Of a stretch of DNA of 64,000 nt, positions 34,941 through 46,243 are shown piece after piece. Below the pieces are notes generated by a model. It made no database searches and was not told where the DNA came from. It was given only the letters and a program-made list of their open reading frames with translations. This stretch comes from Codonopsis lanceolata (taxonomy: Eukaryota; Streptophyta; Magnoliopsida; Asterales; Campanulaceae), in contig CM028384.1 of NCBI GenBank assembly GCA_013146195.2, positions 73,321,990-73,385,989 of the forward strand, in the 5' to 3' direction. Position 1 is the stretch's first letter. Each line of letters begins with the position of its first letter. The translations under genes were made by a program, and so were the position numbers.

Positions 34941-35427
34941 ATTGATGCTTAATGAACCTTTACATCTTGACATGGCCATGCAATTTGGTAATAGAACGGC
35001 TTAAACGTAAAATTTAATAAAATTGTTAAATTTATTTAAAAGCCTTAGAACTATAATTATATTATCTTCGATTCAAAGAAGCCTATAGACCTCATACCGA
35101 GAAGAAGAAAGTACAGCCTTTAAAATGCCTAACCTCAGAACGAGCTTATTGTAATAGATTTGGCCTACTGATGTGTTTAATACTTTAGGGAAAATGTACT
35201 TTTAGGAGCGAAAAAAAAAAACAACCATACCTTTTATTAATCGAACATGCGCGCAAAGAACAAATCTAATTCAATTTGTGCATCGAGATTTTTTACTAAT
35301 TAGATTTTGCATTGCCATCCATAAAATCAAATCCAATTTGTGCATTGGCATTGCGATTCAAATTGATGGATGAATAAATTGATATTTCGCTATGCACAAA
35401 TTGATCTTTAGCATGGCTTCAGCTTAT
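34941..35427. other. intergenic DNA, no gene seen
   Basis: AT-rich. The phrases aatctaattcaatttgtgca (35264) and aaatccaatttgtgcattgg (35328) form a degenerate repeat. Nothing else recognised. Confidence 0.45.
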
Positions 35428-35435
35428 TAATAATA

Positions 35436-36403
35436 CAAAACCCCTAAATGTTACACGTAAACACCCTAAATGTAACATCACTTAAGAAATTAAATTACCA
35501 AACTATCCTCCTTTGATTTTTTTTTAAAAAGTACTTAATTTTAAAATAATTTTGTTTACCAAACTACCCTTCTTCCATTAAAAAAAAAACTCAATTTAAC
35601 TAAATATTTAACCCCTAAAATCAAGAACAGCCTGAAAAATAATTGCAAGTTTCTTAAAAAAATTAAAAAAATCAATGTCAAACCAAAAAATTAAAAAAGT
35701 CAATGTCAAACTCAAATAGCCTGTTTGTTATGCATAAAGTCGCCAAGTTTAAAAGAAAAAATTACAAAAAGTCGCCACTTCAAACAAAATTTTGGACAAA
35801 AAATCGCCACTTCAAACAATTTTTTGGACAAAAAATCGCCAAGGTTTCAAAAATTTGGTTTTAAAAAGTCGCCAAGTTGAATTTTTTTTTTACAAACAAT
35901 CGCCACTTTAAAAAAAATTTGGACAAAAAATCGCCAAGTTTAAAAAATTTTGTTTGAAAAAGTCGCCTTTTTAAAAAAAAAGTTTGAAAAATGATGGTGA
36001 TGTTTGTTCTACTGTTAGCTTCCTTCAGGATTGAGTTCCTAGTCTCCTAGATGACTAAAATCTGCTAAAACAATTTACACAGATAATGCCACAAAATATT
36101 TAGACAAAAAACGTACCTTAAAAAAAGAATCCGAAGAATTATCATGAACGTTGTTATTCGGATCGGAATTCATTAAATAAATTGTTGGAAGAAACAAGTC
36201 TATGATTTATAGTTAATTGTAAAGGAGGGTTTGATATTTATAGGAGAATTAATTGAAACTCCTTTATATAAAAGGATAAGGATTGATTAGTAATTAGAGT
36301 TTAAGGTTAATTGTTAGTTCTTTTTATAAAAGGATTAATTAGTAATTAAACTTTTAAATGAGTGTAACATTTAGTGTTTTTTGTGTTGCATTTAGGGCCA
36401 CTC
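35436..36403. mobile_element. TIR element of uncertain superfamily, ~970 bp
   Basis: The left end has ccctaaatgttacacgtaaa and the right end, in reverse, ccctaaatgcaacacaaaaa. The similarity runs about 44 bp inward. The octamer taataata lies at 35428-35435 and 36404-36411. The element holds the 'tcgcca' array at 35738-35975. Near 36120-36175 is a minus-strand start coding MNSDPNNNVHDNS. An Asn-rich frame with a similar start (MNSNNNNTHTD) lies at 31581 outside this element. It may be hAT (8-bp TSD) or Mutator-like. Confidence 0.5.
35738..35975. repeat. short tandem array of 'aaaaatcgccac' units
   Basis: About eight degenerate units of roughly 28-36 bp, built of 'ggacaaaaaatcgcca' followed by 'cttcaaacaa' or 'agtttaaaaa' stretches. 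Confidence 0.8.
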
Positions 36404-36411
36404 TAATAATA

Positions 36412-37281
36412 TAGTCGTCTTTTCACCCTCAAAAATATTTTTCCCAATTTAAAAAACATGAGGGCAAGTAAGGACACGATTTCCTTACCTAAATCGGATT
36501 TGGGATCCAATTTAGGCCCAATAACAGCCCAAGCAACTAATTGAATGAGCTTTAACTTTTTGGGCTAAATCAAAATATTAATTGAAGGAAAAATTACAAG
36601 TTAGTCATATTTTCAAAGTTATTAACCGCTTCAAATTCTTAATTTTTTTGTAATCGATCCATGCATTGCTATACATCATTTGTATATCACAAATTTACGG
36701 TGCATGAAAGTGTCTTATTGTGTGAATATTAATGCAAGACATGCATTTTTCCAATTACATAAATTTATAGGGATAAAAAGATTAAAAATTATCTAGATGA
36801 GACCGACTCCAATTTCTCCCTCAATTGAATCTCGTTAATTTATTTTATAGTATAACATTTGATAAGCTACGTCTCAATAACTATACCAAATAGTCGATCA
36901 GTCATAAGCCAATTAGCTATAGACATCAACCGTGACAGTTATTTATATTCTTGAAGAGAATGGACGTTCTTTTACAATTACTTTTTATTGAAATGATCTT
37001 ATACATTCTTATTTATTTACTTCCTCACCCTCCTTTGTTCAAATAGCTTTTTCTAAATATTGGTATCTCATTAGATTTATTTACCTAAAATATCATTGAG
37101 CAGCGCTTGATACAATATGCTAAGAGTAACATGTTTTAATGGAATTCACTAAAATATCCTTGTGCTTTGGGGGAAATGTTAAATATTTTTGTTAAGTGAG
37201 CTCTCCGATTTTGCGAAGACTAAATTGCAAGAAAAAAAATAGACTTAAGGAAATAGAACTTTACGGAACCTAAGACTATAT
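36412..37281. other. intergenic DNA, no gene seen
   Basis: AT-rich. No element or gene supported. Confidence 0.5.
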
Positions 37282-37286
37282 GTAAG

Positions 37287-39394
37287 TGTAATATCCTTAT
37301 AATTCTAGCAAAAATATTAATTCGCGTTAATTAATATTATGTTTATTTTGGATCTATATAATTAATATTATAATTATTTTGTGTTAATTAATGGTTTTAG
37401 ACTTATTTAGTAACAAATTAAATTTAGGTCGGGACTAGGCACACTTTGACTAGAATTTTACTTTTTTAGTAATAATTATCTATTGATATTATTTTATTAA
37501 TTTCAGTTAAATTACGTTAGGTTTTGATGAGGATTGAAAACCTAGTAGGGTTTTATTTATATAAATAGGATATTGAGAGAAAGAAAACCTTACCAACAAC
37601 TAAAAAAAAGAAGGAAAGAGAATGTGTGTTTTTGGTAAGTCTCTCTCTCGAATGTATGTTTTGATTGATATCATAGAGTGGATCGTATATTTCAACATAC
37701 ATTACTATTTAATTCTATAAGAAAGAGCACAGAAATCGAGAGAAATGTTGACGTTCCTTTGGAAGATTGTCCAAGTATATTGATGTAAATATAGTAAAAG
37801 TTTTTATATATCGGTGGAAGTAATATCATCCGTACATTCATAATTATATATTATATTCCTATGATAATGTGTGGGGGCGTGTATTATGTGTGTGTTCTGT
37901 AGTGTGTAAATAGTGTGTGTGTGTGTGTGTGCAGAGTGTGTGTATCGATGTATAGTTGTGTGTGTGACATGTGTGTGGTCCGTAGATGAAAAATAAATTA
38001 CAACTATAGTGTATATTAATAAATAATATATTAGTTTATATTATTTCCCTATTATAAAATTTAAAATTTACTCATCTGATCGGACTAAATAGCGAGATGA
38101 CATACGGGAAAATTTAACTCTTTTTCTTAAAGAATTGATATTTTGAATTTTTTCTTAACTAGTAGTCTTTTTTTTTTTTTAAATATTAGCGCAACGTGAT
38201 CGACTATAGTTAGTAATCGGGGTTATTATTAAATTTAGATTTTGGCAATCGAGCATAGGGTGATCATACATGTTGGAAATTATCTTCACTAAGCATATTC
38301 ATGTAATGAATTATGTTTCTTTTAGATCCTTTGTAAAAGTATTAAATGTTTTTAATGTTAGGCTTCCGCTGATTCTTAAATTACGTTATTTCATTTGTCA
38401 TATCCGACCTTGTGTCATTAGTTGCTTTGACTCCGCCGTTAGTCTTTGTTAAATATCTTCGTTATGATTTTGTTTTCGCAAATTTCATGCTAACTTGTTT
38501 ACATGAAATATTTTTTGCTATCGAAAAATATGTTTCGTGTTTGTCAACTTATCGACATATTCATTTGTATTTAAAATAATGATTTGCAGTACAAATATTG
38601 TTTTGATAGTGGTACATTTATAGAACTATATATGTTTTGAAAATAATTATAATCACTAAGTATGAACAACCCGTTACGGGGATTATGTGGCAAACAATGA
38701 ATTAAATTAAATTGCACCACTTGGCCCGTGAGTGCGGTAATCATGGTATACCATAACAATGTACCCTTCGAGGGATTTAAGTATCCTACGGGGGATTTGT
38801 GTACCTTTCGGGGGATTTGGTTCTTGATCAATTGACCATTTACGTGATCTTAAACATGTATTTGATCTTCAGTCGTTACTAGCTGATATGAGACAGTTAG
38901 TAACGACAAACTTATTTGATCTACACTTTGTTTTTCTTGAAATCTCCATTTAAAAAGAGTTTTTAATTGCTCGATACCTATCTTTTGATTTGCAAGTTAT
39001 CAAATGTCTTAACTCTATTTTACATACAACACGATTATTCTTTGAGTCACTCATCCTTAGAAACCAGAGAGGCGACGTATGATCTTACCGAGCTTTGTTC
39101 GTCCACCCTTCATATCACTCTTCTTCCAGGTCGGAATTAAGGATTAAGCTTGAGGTAGGGTATTCCAGTGAAGGAATCAAGGCTTTAGGGCGTACCTTTC
39201 TGATTTGAAATTTAATAGAGACGTAGCTAAATTAGTGGACTTTTGTTTCACCATTTATTTTAGATGGTTATATTTTAAATTGAATATTTTTGTAATTTGA
39301 GTTTGGAGGACGTTTCAGTTTAGTTTTTATTTAAACTTAAGTTCGTAATTACGTGACCAAATGTGGGCGTGAGACCCAGTTTTGGGGCGTTACA
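37287..39394. repeat. solo LTR, 2108 bp, exact 5-bp TSD
   Basis: It starts tgtaatatcc and ends ggggcgttaca. gtaag stands on both sides (37282-37286 and 39395-39399). The terminal words resemble TGTAACGCCCC-type LTRs of plant Ty3/Gypsy elements, the left end having drifted. Inside are a (GT)n tract (37910-37930) and short repeats of tcgggggattt near 38765-38820. No gag or pol is present. The open frames at 38270 and 38571 lie inside it and are not genes. Confidence 0.85.
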
Positions 39395-39399
39395 GTAAG

Positions 39400-40187
39400 G
39401 GATGGGTCAGTTGGTAAAAGAAAGGGGAGGAGGGGGGGAGTTGGATTGGTAGGCCACTTTTTTTTATCCCTTCTAGTCTTGGTGGGTTTTAGGTGATCCA
39501 GCTAGGCACGCCACCATTAGTATGGGGTAAGTGATCCAGCTGACCACCATACAATGTTTTTAATTATTTTTTAATTTTTAGAATGATATTTTAGCAAGTC
39601 ACCATTAGAAAAGACGTTTTTTTTTTCATCCCGTCACATTTTAATCATATTTCATGAAAGCTAGCTACATATCAGGAATATGGTATGTAATATATTTAAC
39701 ATTTATGTTTTCCAAAAATAAACTTATAAATTACGCCGTAAATTTAATAACTAATCTTTTAAGTAAGTATTGCTAGGTGCTAGAAATAAAGATGTATCCT
39801 AATGAATACACAAAAGTTAGAGACCCTAGACTTTTTAATGAAGAAACTAGAAACACTTTTATTTAAGCTAACCATGTTGATATATTGGTTTTTTACATTA
39901 ATACTTTATTGTTCACTTTGTCCATAAAAGAATGTCCTTATTTAACAACCCAACTTTTTAAAATTATAATTTTGTTTTTATATATTCTTCAACTTGCACT
40001 TAAATTACAGTATTATTTTAAGAAATACAACTATTTTTTTTAAGACAGAGAATATCATAACTATTTCACCTAATTACGTCTTTTCAATTCAATAATTTTC
40101 AAATGCATCCTTAGACTTGCTAGTCGCTTCTAAGTGGTTTGAATTAATTGGTTTATTTGTCCGAGTTTAATTCTCATGAATACTACC
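39400..40187. other. intergenic DNA, no gene seen
   Basis: A short duplication around 39495-39545 (gtgatccagctaggcac and gtgatccagctgaccac). Otherwise AT-rich without recognisable features. Confidence 0.45.
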
Positions 40188-40591
40188 TAAAGGTTTTGGG
40201 AGAATTGCGTAAAAAAAACCTTACATATTTTAATAGTTGCAAATTGAACCTTGACTTTTGTTTATACACTCATTGAAACTGCTTTTTTTTTTTGGTTCAA
40301 ATTAAAACATTCCGTTTATAAACCCGTTAAATAGCTAACGACTTGTTGAGTAGGATACTTACGTGGCATCCTACGTGGATTTGGCATGAGCAAAATCTCA
40401 ACGTTAAATCTAAAACCTACTTTTCCGCCAATTTATTTCATTATAAACCTTGTACAAATTTTATAATTTCATAAAAAAACTCTATGCCTAAAAAAACACT
40501 AAAAAATATTTTCACCAAATCAAGCCTTAAAATTTAAAATAAATAGTTATTAATATACCCATTTCATATTAAAAATTATTTTTATTGCTTG

Positions 40592-41908
40592 TGTAGAAAC
40601 TTGCATACCTTAGATTTACTTAAAATCATTAAGTTAAAACAACTAGTTTAATAATTGTCCAAAATCCTTAAAACATTTTTAACTTAGATTTTGTATCAAG
40701 TCTAAAATTATCTGCTGAAACTAAGATAGCTTTTTTTTTTTTTTGTTTAAGTACAAAAGACACCTCTTTCGACTTTGCTTAATCAACCTTCTTACTTGTT
40801 ATATTCTATTTGCTTAAAGCTTAAAGTCATGAGTAGCTGCTAGCTGCTAATAACTGTGTCAGCACCTACTTTACACATGAAATTTTCTATCTTTTAAAAC
40901 ATTATATCCGTCAAAATATTTGACCTTCACGCACTTATTATAAAACATTATTTTGGTTGATTTTTTCAAACAAAAGAACTATTCACATGTCAATAGAAGA
41001 TTTTCATGTATGTCTTAAATGTTTTTCATATATTCAAACCTAACTAACCACTCTCTTTAATACTTCATGCTAGAGTATATTTTTTTATCTCTTACGATTT
41101 GCAGAATTTCTGGGCATTCAATGATAGATCGTGATCATCAGTTTGTCAAGAAATTCAAGACTCAACCTTGCTCACTCAAACGGCTACAATTTTGGATATC
41201 TCTATAAAACGTTTGAAGCAAGGATTGAAGACACAACCTTTCGCAAAACTACGTTTTCAAGTATTCAAAATTCTCAAAATTCTCTAAGCACTCAAAAAGA
41301 GACAAACACTTTGAAGCATTCATACAAACTCAGAACTTAAATCTTTTCTTGAAAAACTTATTCTCTCTAGCATTTACTAAATAGTTTCTCATATAATATT
41401 TTTTTCTAGTTTCTGTTTGAACAATCACTAATTATTTGTTCCTTTATTTTTTCAAATCCTTAAAGGACCTCTGATTGTTGTACGAGTTTCATTCTTGCTA
41501 GATCAAACTCCTCAAACACTAGTTTTTGTTGTACATAGATCCGTTAGTGATCGTAGTGTATTTAGTCGTTTTTAACACTGTGAACCACTCCAAATACTGT
41601 GTTCTGCTACCTGCTGTTTTTACTGTTCATACACTTAAGCAGCTGCTATATACTTAAGTGTCTAACAGTTACATTCTTGAATTTTTTACACAGTTGATCT
41701 TATGTATTGTACTTTAATTCAGTCATTATACTTAAGTGATAAAAAAAAACTAAATCAAAATGTTTTAAGTTCAGCAACTGCTACCTCAGCTGCTGAAAAC
41801 TTATCTTTTCTGCCGAAGCTCTTAAAGGTTTTCAAAACAACCCCAAAAGTTTTTTAAAAAGGCTATTCACCTTCCTCGAGCCTTATTTTGTTGTCTACTG
41901 GACTTATA
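40592..41908 (+). repeat. Sirevirus-like solo LTR, most complete copy
   Basis: 1317 bp from tgtagaaacttgcatacctt to ttgtctactggacttata, flanked by gcttg (40587-40591) and acttg (41909-41913), a 4/5 TSD. It carries a TATA-like ctctataaaacg near 41200, tttgttgtacatagatccg near 41525 and ggctattcaccttcctcgag near 41858. These landmarks define the family also found at 11260, 12455 and 21541. Nothing internal is attached, so it is a solo LTR. Open frames inside are not genes. Confidence 0.75.
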
Positions 41909-42198
41909 ACTTGTCTATTTTTGTGTATTTAAATATTTTAAATAATGAATATATTGACCCTAAGGGGAAATGTTAATAAATAAATAAATTATAATATATT
42001 AATATTTAATTTGTGTTAATTGATTTTTCTTAAATGGTATGTCGGGCCAAATGTATTAAAAACATACGTAATATGGGGCGTAAGTCTGAATCGCTGAATT
42101 GCGAAATCGAATTGAATCGGGCGGTTTGATTCGGTTTTTTGTGATGGTGGTTCGGTTTTGGTTTGCAATTTTCACTTTCGAATCGAACCGAATCGGTG

Positions 42199-42328
42199 TT
42201 ATATATATACATATATATATATATGTACATACATACATATATATATATATGTACATACATACATATATATATATATGTACATACATACATATATATGTAC
42301 ATACATACATATATATGTACATACATAC

Positions 42329-42400
<72 letters not shown>
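42199..42400. repeat. TA / TACATACATA compound microsatellite
   Basis: Alternating runs of (TA)n and 'tgtacatacatacatata' units, repeated about six times, then about 70 bp of pure TA. It produces long 'YI' frames on both strands that are not genes. Confidence 0.95.
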
Positions 42401-42405
<5 letters not shown>

Positions 42406-43055
42406 TAATCCCTAATTTCTCATCTCTTTTTCAAACCAAAGCAGCTGTCGCTGTCTCCCACTCTCTCTCACAATCTACTCCCTCTGACCTCGTTCTTCAG
42501 TTCAGCCACGAGCCCATGACTTCATCGATCTTATGCCGCCGATGCCACGATAAGCTCTCATCTTATTTCCCTCTTTTGGGATATATTTCTTCCTCCTTCC
42601 CCTTTTCTCAATTTGTGTGTTGGATAATATGTTTGGTCGACTAGCTGGGTATATTTAAGAACATGTAAAGGGAATATGTTTGAAGAGAGGTTGAATCGCA
42701 AGAAAATATCAATGGAAGGGAGGTTAAGAATTTGATTTGTCAATGGATGACAGTATGGGTATCTCTCTTCTTTTGTTACACTGTAAAGACATTTGATTAA
42801 TCCTTTAAATTGTCTTCCCATTCCAATAACCCAATTTGTCCCCGTGGCTTGTTTTCCCGTCAAGATTTTAAAAAATGTTGCTCATGATATTTTTGTTATT
42901 GCACAGGTTCATGGCTCAGAAATCCGATAATGGTGGATGTTGGATAGTGTTTTCAAGATGATTATATGTTGGGACTGAAAGTTTTTTTATTTATTTTAGT
43001 TGCTAATGTGTGTTTCATATCATACTGGAAGACTAATTTTTAATTGCTAATTTGT

Positions 43056-43291
43056 ATCCAAATGGGAAACTCTTCCCCCAAGAGTCCCCACATCCCAGCC
43101 CCATGAGAATGTGAGAGGGAAAATCACGGTGACTCAGCGATTAAGTAGCTAGGAGGACCCATGCCTAGTACCTATAAGGAGCCATCTCCACAAGAGGATG
43201 AAACCCCCACACTGCGGTTGCTAGGACTCGATTCTTGGTCATGTATCAAAATCTACTACCTCTTAATCAACTGAGTTAAGCCCGTGAGAGC
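43056..43291 (-). mobile_element. tRNA-derived SINE with 15/16-bp TSD
   Basis: On the minus strand it starts at 43291. The tRNA-like head has an A box (ttaactcagttgattaagag) and a B box (gaatcgagtcctagc) spaced as in a tRNA gene. The 3' end is near 43056. ttaattgctaatttgt (43040-43055) and ttaattgataatttgt (43292-43307) form the target duplication. It is a different family from the SINE at 1397. Confidence 0.85.
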
Positions 43292-43634
43292 TTAATTGAT
43301 AATTTGTGTTTGATGTTATTTGGGATTTGGAGCAAGAGAAATGTGAGAAACATTTGCTTTATTTTTGTTTATTTACTTTTAAAATCAAAATTTTAATGCT
43401 TGATGTTAATTAGTATAACAATTATTATTTTGTTTAATATTTTTCCTATTTAAACCATCAAACCAAACCAAACCATTTGGTTCGGTTCAATTCGGTTTCA
43501 AGTATTACGCGATTCAATTCTATTCTAGAAAAATGGAACCGTTGAAGGTCGGTTCGATTTGTGGTTTTGGTCCAAAACCGAACCGTTACACTCCTACGTA
43601 ATATTGTTGCACTTATAAAAGTTTATCGCATATA

Positions 43635-43888
43635 CTCCCTTCGTCCCAATTTTTTTTTTGATTTGACATGACACATAGATTAAAAAAATAATTGATTATT
43701 AGATTATTTAAATTGAAACAAAGATCAAATCAAAATTGAAATATTTCATAAATAATATTTGATTATTAGATAATTTAAATTGAAAACCAATTAACCTCAA
43801 ACTTGGCATCCTTATTAATTACCAAGTCAATTGTTTTTTTAATCTGTGTGTCAGGTCAAATCAAAAAATAAATTTGGGATGAAAGGAG
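43635..43888. mobile_element. Stowaway-like foldback MITE
   Basis: 254 bp from ctcccttcgtcccaat to ttgggatgaaaggag with TA on both sides. The inverted similarity spans at least 65 bp at each end (gatttgacatgacacatag against its inverse with gatttgacctgacacacag), so the single strand would fold into a long hairpin. Confidence 0.85.
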
Positions 43889-43899
43889 TATATGCGACA

Positions 43900-44480
43900 A
43901 ACTTTTATAAGTACAACACTATTACGTATGTGTGGGTGCCCTGGATTCTCCCGGACCCCGCGCTTCATTTTCTAGGGGAACGCGACGTGCGGAAGGACAT
44001 CACACTTTCCATTCCATCCTCCCTTGTTTAGGGGAAGACGAAATTAAAAATGCGAAAAGAGGTGTTGTCAAGAAGCTCGTGGAATACACCTCGGTCACCG
44101 AGTGATTTTTGGTCCATTATGAGAGCTTTGAGTTTCTCCGTATCTCACCCTTCCTTATTTATAGGAAAATAAGATATACAGAAAATGCATCACCATTTTT
44201 ATTCCCATTGTCCCTTATTTAGGGAAAAACGGAAAAGTGCAAAAAAAGGATGTCGCACGAGCACGTGGGAACACGCCCTACCTCACTATGGACTTTTAGA
44301 AAATTGCTTTAAGGCCTATTTTGGATCGTTATGAGTGCATTGACTTCGCATATCTCATCCTCCCTTATTTAGGGGAAAACAAGATGCATGAAATACATCA
44401 CCTTTTCATTTTCATCTTCCCTTATTTAAGGGAAAACAGATAAGTGCAAGAAAGGATGTTGCGGGCCTCACTATGATCTA
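43900..44480 (+). repeat. repeated 'cccttatttaggggaaaac' block
   Basis: At least six occurrences (for example 44021, 44150, 44210, 44370 and 44420) of cccttatttaggggaaaac or close variants. They alternate with atgcatcaccattttcat and gcgaaaagaggtgttg types, in a higher-order unit of about 290-360 bp. The following DNA (44485-44660) has gacagagtcgtcatcttta and gctaggcacccaactcgccc, which remind me of the leader of large plant Gypsy elements. That link is only an impression. Confidence 0.5.
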
Positions 44481-44659
44481 AAATGTTTTGACAGAGTCGT
44501 CATCTTTATTTTAAAAAGAAACAAAGAAAAACAAAAATAAACCAGAGATTGTACAAAAAAAAGGGTTTTGAGGCTAAGTTACGAGTTGGGAAAGTGCTAG
44601 GCACCCAACTCGCCCTTTCGGTCTCAAAACAGTTTTTGGCTAAAGTATGCTTTTTATTA

Positions 44660-45542
44660 TATTCCTCGAGCAAATAAAATAATGCATTAAAAATGAAACA
44701 AATATATATGTATATACATTATTTACGGACTTGCAGCCGCCTCATTCTAGTAATTACAAATACATTTAAAAAAAATATTTGGTCATAAAATGACTGTTTT
44801 TAATGCTATTTTCTAAATAGATCAGAGCAGCATAACAACTTATATTTTTATATTGGGCCGGATGAAAAATAATTTTTTTATAAATAAAATCCTTAAAGGC
44901 TCACCTTTAAAAGCGTTGGTGTGCTTGCTCTGTCCTTTCGGGAGAGGGAGTTTTTTTACTGCTGCTGTGGTTCGGGCAGAATAATTGCTTCCGAAAGTTG
45001 CTTCTGGGCATCATCAAACGGGCGGAGCAACAGCTTGCTTTTTTGTTGTTGTTTGTTTGCTGCTGGCGGAAATCGGACAGAGCTTGTTTGCTTGACCGGT
45101 TGGTTTTGTGTTTGGAAGAGATTTGACAGAGTTTCGAGGCTTTATAGGAGGGGAAACTCACTATCTTACGATCGCTCACTGCATAAAATAAACGCACAAC
45201 GTTTCTCTATGTGTGACTGTGTGTTTCCGTGTGTGAATTCCTGAAGCCGAGCACCTCTATTTATAGGTGAGATGAGGGACATTGCTGGGATTTAATTTTG
45301 TTCTTTGTGCTTTACCAGACTGTACTGCGTGCTTGAAGACTTGTACTAATTCTCAAATCATAAACACTGTTGAGGAGCTGGGCGCCGCGCCCATATAGCC
45401 TTGTGGCAGCGCCTGCCGCATGAGCTTCAATCTTTGCCTCCTTTTGGACACTTTGGCCCCTGCATTTCACTGTTTTACGCATCATGCTTTGTCTTTTGTA
45501 TTTTTAAACTCTGTAGCTTGACATTTGTTAATGCTTGATTTG
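44660..45542. other. GC-richer repeat-derived region, no gene
   Basis: Lies inside the 5.7-kb inverted-end element. It has a TATA-like ctatttataggtg at 45258 and a GC-rich ggcgccgcgcccatatag near 45385, which looks like LTR promoter/R sequence. Open frames at 44907-45244 on both strands show no domain. Confidence 0.4.
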
Positions 45543-45939
45543 GTGAAAATATTTTTTAAAATGAAATGAGTATATAAATAGCTATTTATTTTAAATTTTA
45601 AGGCTTGATTTGGTGAAAATAAATTTTAGGGTTTTTTTAGGCCTAGAGTTTTTTTTATGAAATTACAAAAGCTGTACAAGGTTTATATTGAAATAAAATT
45701 GATGAAAAAGTAGTTTTTGGATTTAATGTTGATTTTGCTCCCGCCAAGTTCACATAAGTTGTCACATAAATATCCTACTCAGCAAATCGTTAGTTACTTA
45801 ACAGATTTATAAATAGAAGATTTTAATTTGAATAAAAAAATAGACTGAGTTTCAACAAGTCTATAAACAAAAATAAGGTTCAATTTACGACTAAAATATG
45901 TCAAAAGAATTTTTTTTAATGTAATTCTCCTACAGGTTT

Positions 45940-46243
45940 CTTATGAACTTAAAATGCCCATCCATAACCCCCGAAAGGAAAGAAACAAAAAAACTGATAT
46001 TGGGGACCCGGCCGATTATTTTGAAGTGATGCCAACTTGTGATGACGATTGACGACCCAAAGAATTGCTGTCTTTATTCCTAAGATTTTCCGTTTTCAAT
46101 GAAAAATATTTAAAGAAATTTAGGACAAGAAAAATCAAATCACGATCCCACCCCAATTTCTGCCTACTTTTTCCCCTCTCTTAGTGTCCAGTGTCCATAC
46201 CCTCTCTCTGTTTTCAGAAGACTAAGAACTCAAGAACCTATCA
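45940..46243 (+). promoter_or_regulatory. upstream region of the MFS gene
   Basis: The sequence turns pyrimidine-rich (ccctctctctgttttcag) just before the start codon. No clear TATA box. The leader has no intron that I can see. Confidence 0.35.

Larger units (their letters stand above)
42074..43595. mobile_element. hAT-like element with exact TSD
   Basis: The termini are tggggcgtaag on the left and, in reverse, aggagtgtaacgg on the right, of the same kind as the element at 32782. The sequence tacgtaatat stands at 42065-42074 and 43595-43604, containing an exact 8-bp duplication. Both ends are rich in 'ggttcggtt' words. Inside are a TA/TACATA microsatellite (42200-42400), a GC-richer stretch that looks like a captured gene leader (about 42410-42660) and a SINE (43056-43291). 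Confidence 0.75.
40199..45930. mobile_element. 5.7-kb element with ~390-bp inverted ends (Mutator-like?)
   Basis: The left arm (40199-40586) begins ggagaattgcgtaaaaaaaa. The right arm (45543-45930), read in reverse, begins ggagaattacattaaaaaaa. The two stay collinear for about 390 bp at roughly 80% identity by eye, sharing for example gagtaggata and tcaccaaatcaagcctta. The nonamers taaaggttt (40188-40196) and tacaggttt (45931-45939) match 8 of 9, as for a Mutator target duplication, with a 2-bp offset on the left. Long inverted ends and a 9-bp TSD suggest a MULE. No transposase was seen. The inside is filled with later insertions. Confidence 0.6.

Noticed and set aside
44907..45244. Opposed ~100-codon frames
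   Set aside because: They lie in what looks like LTR promoter DNA within a repeat nest and have no domain on either strand.
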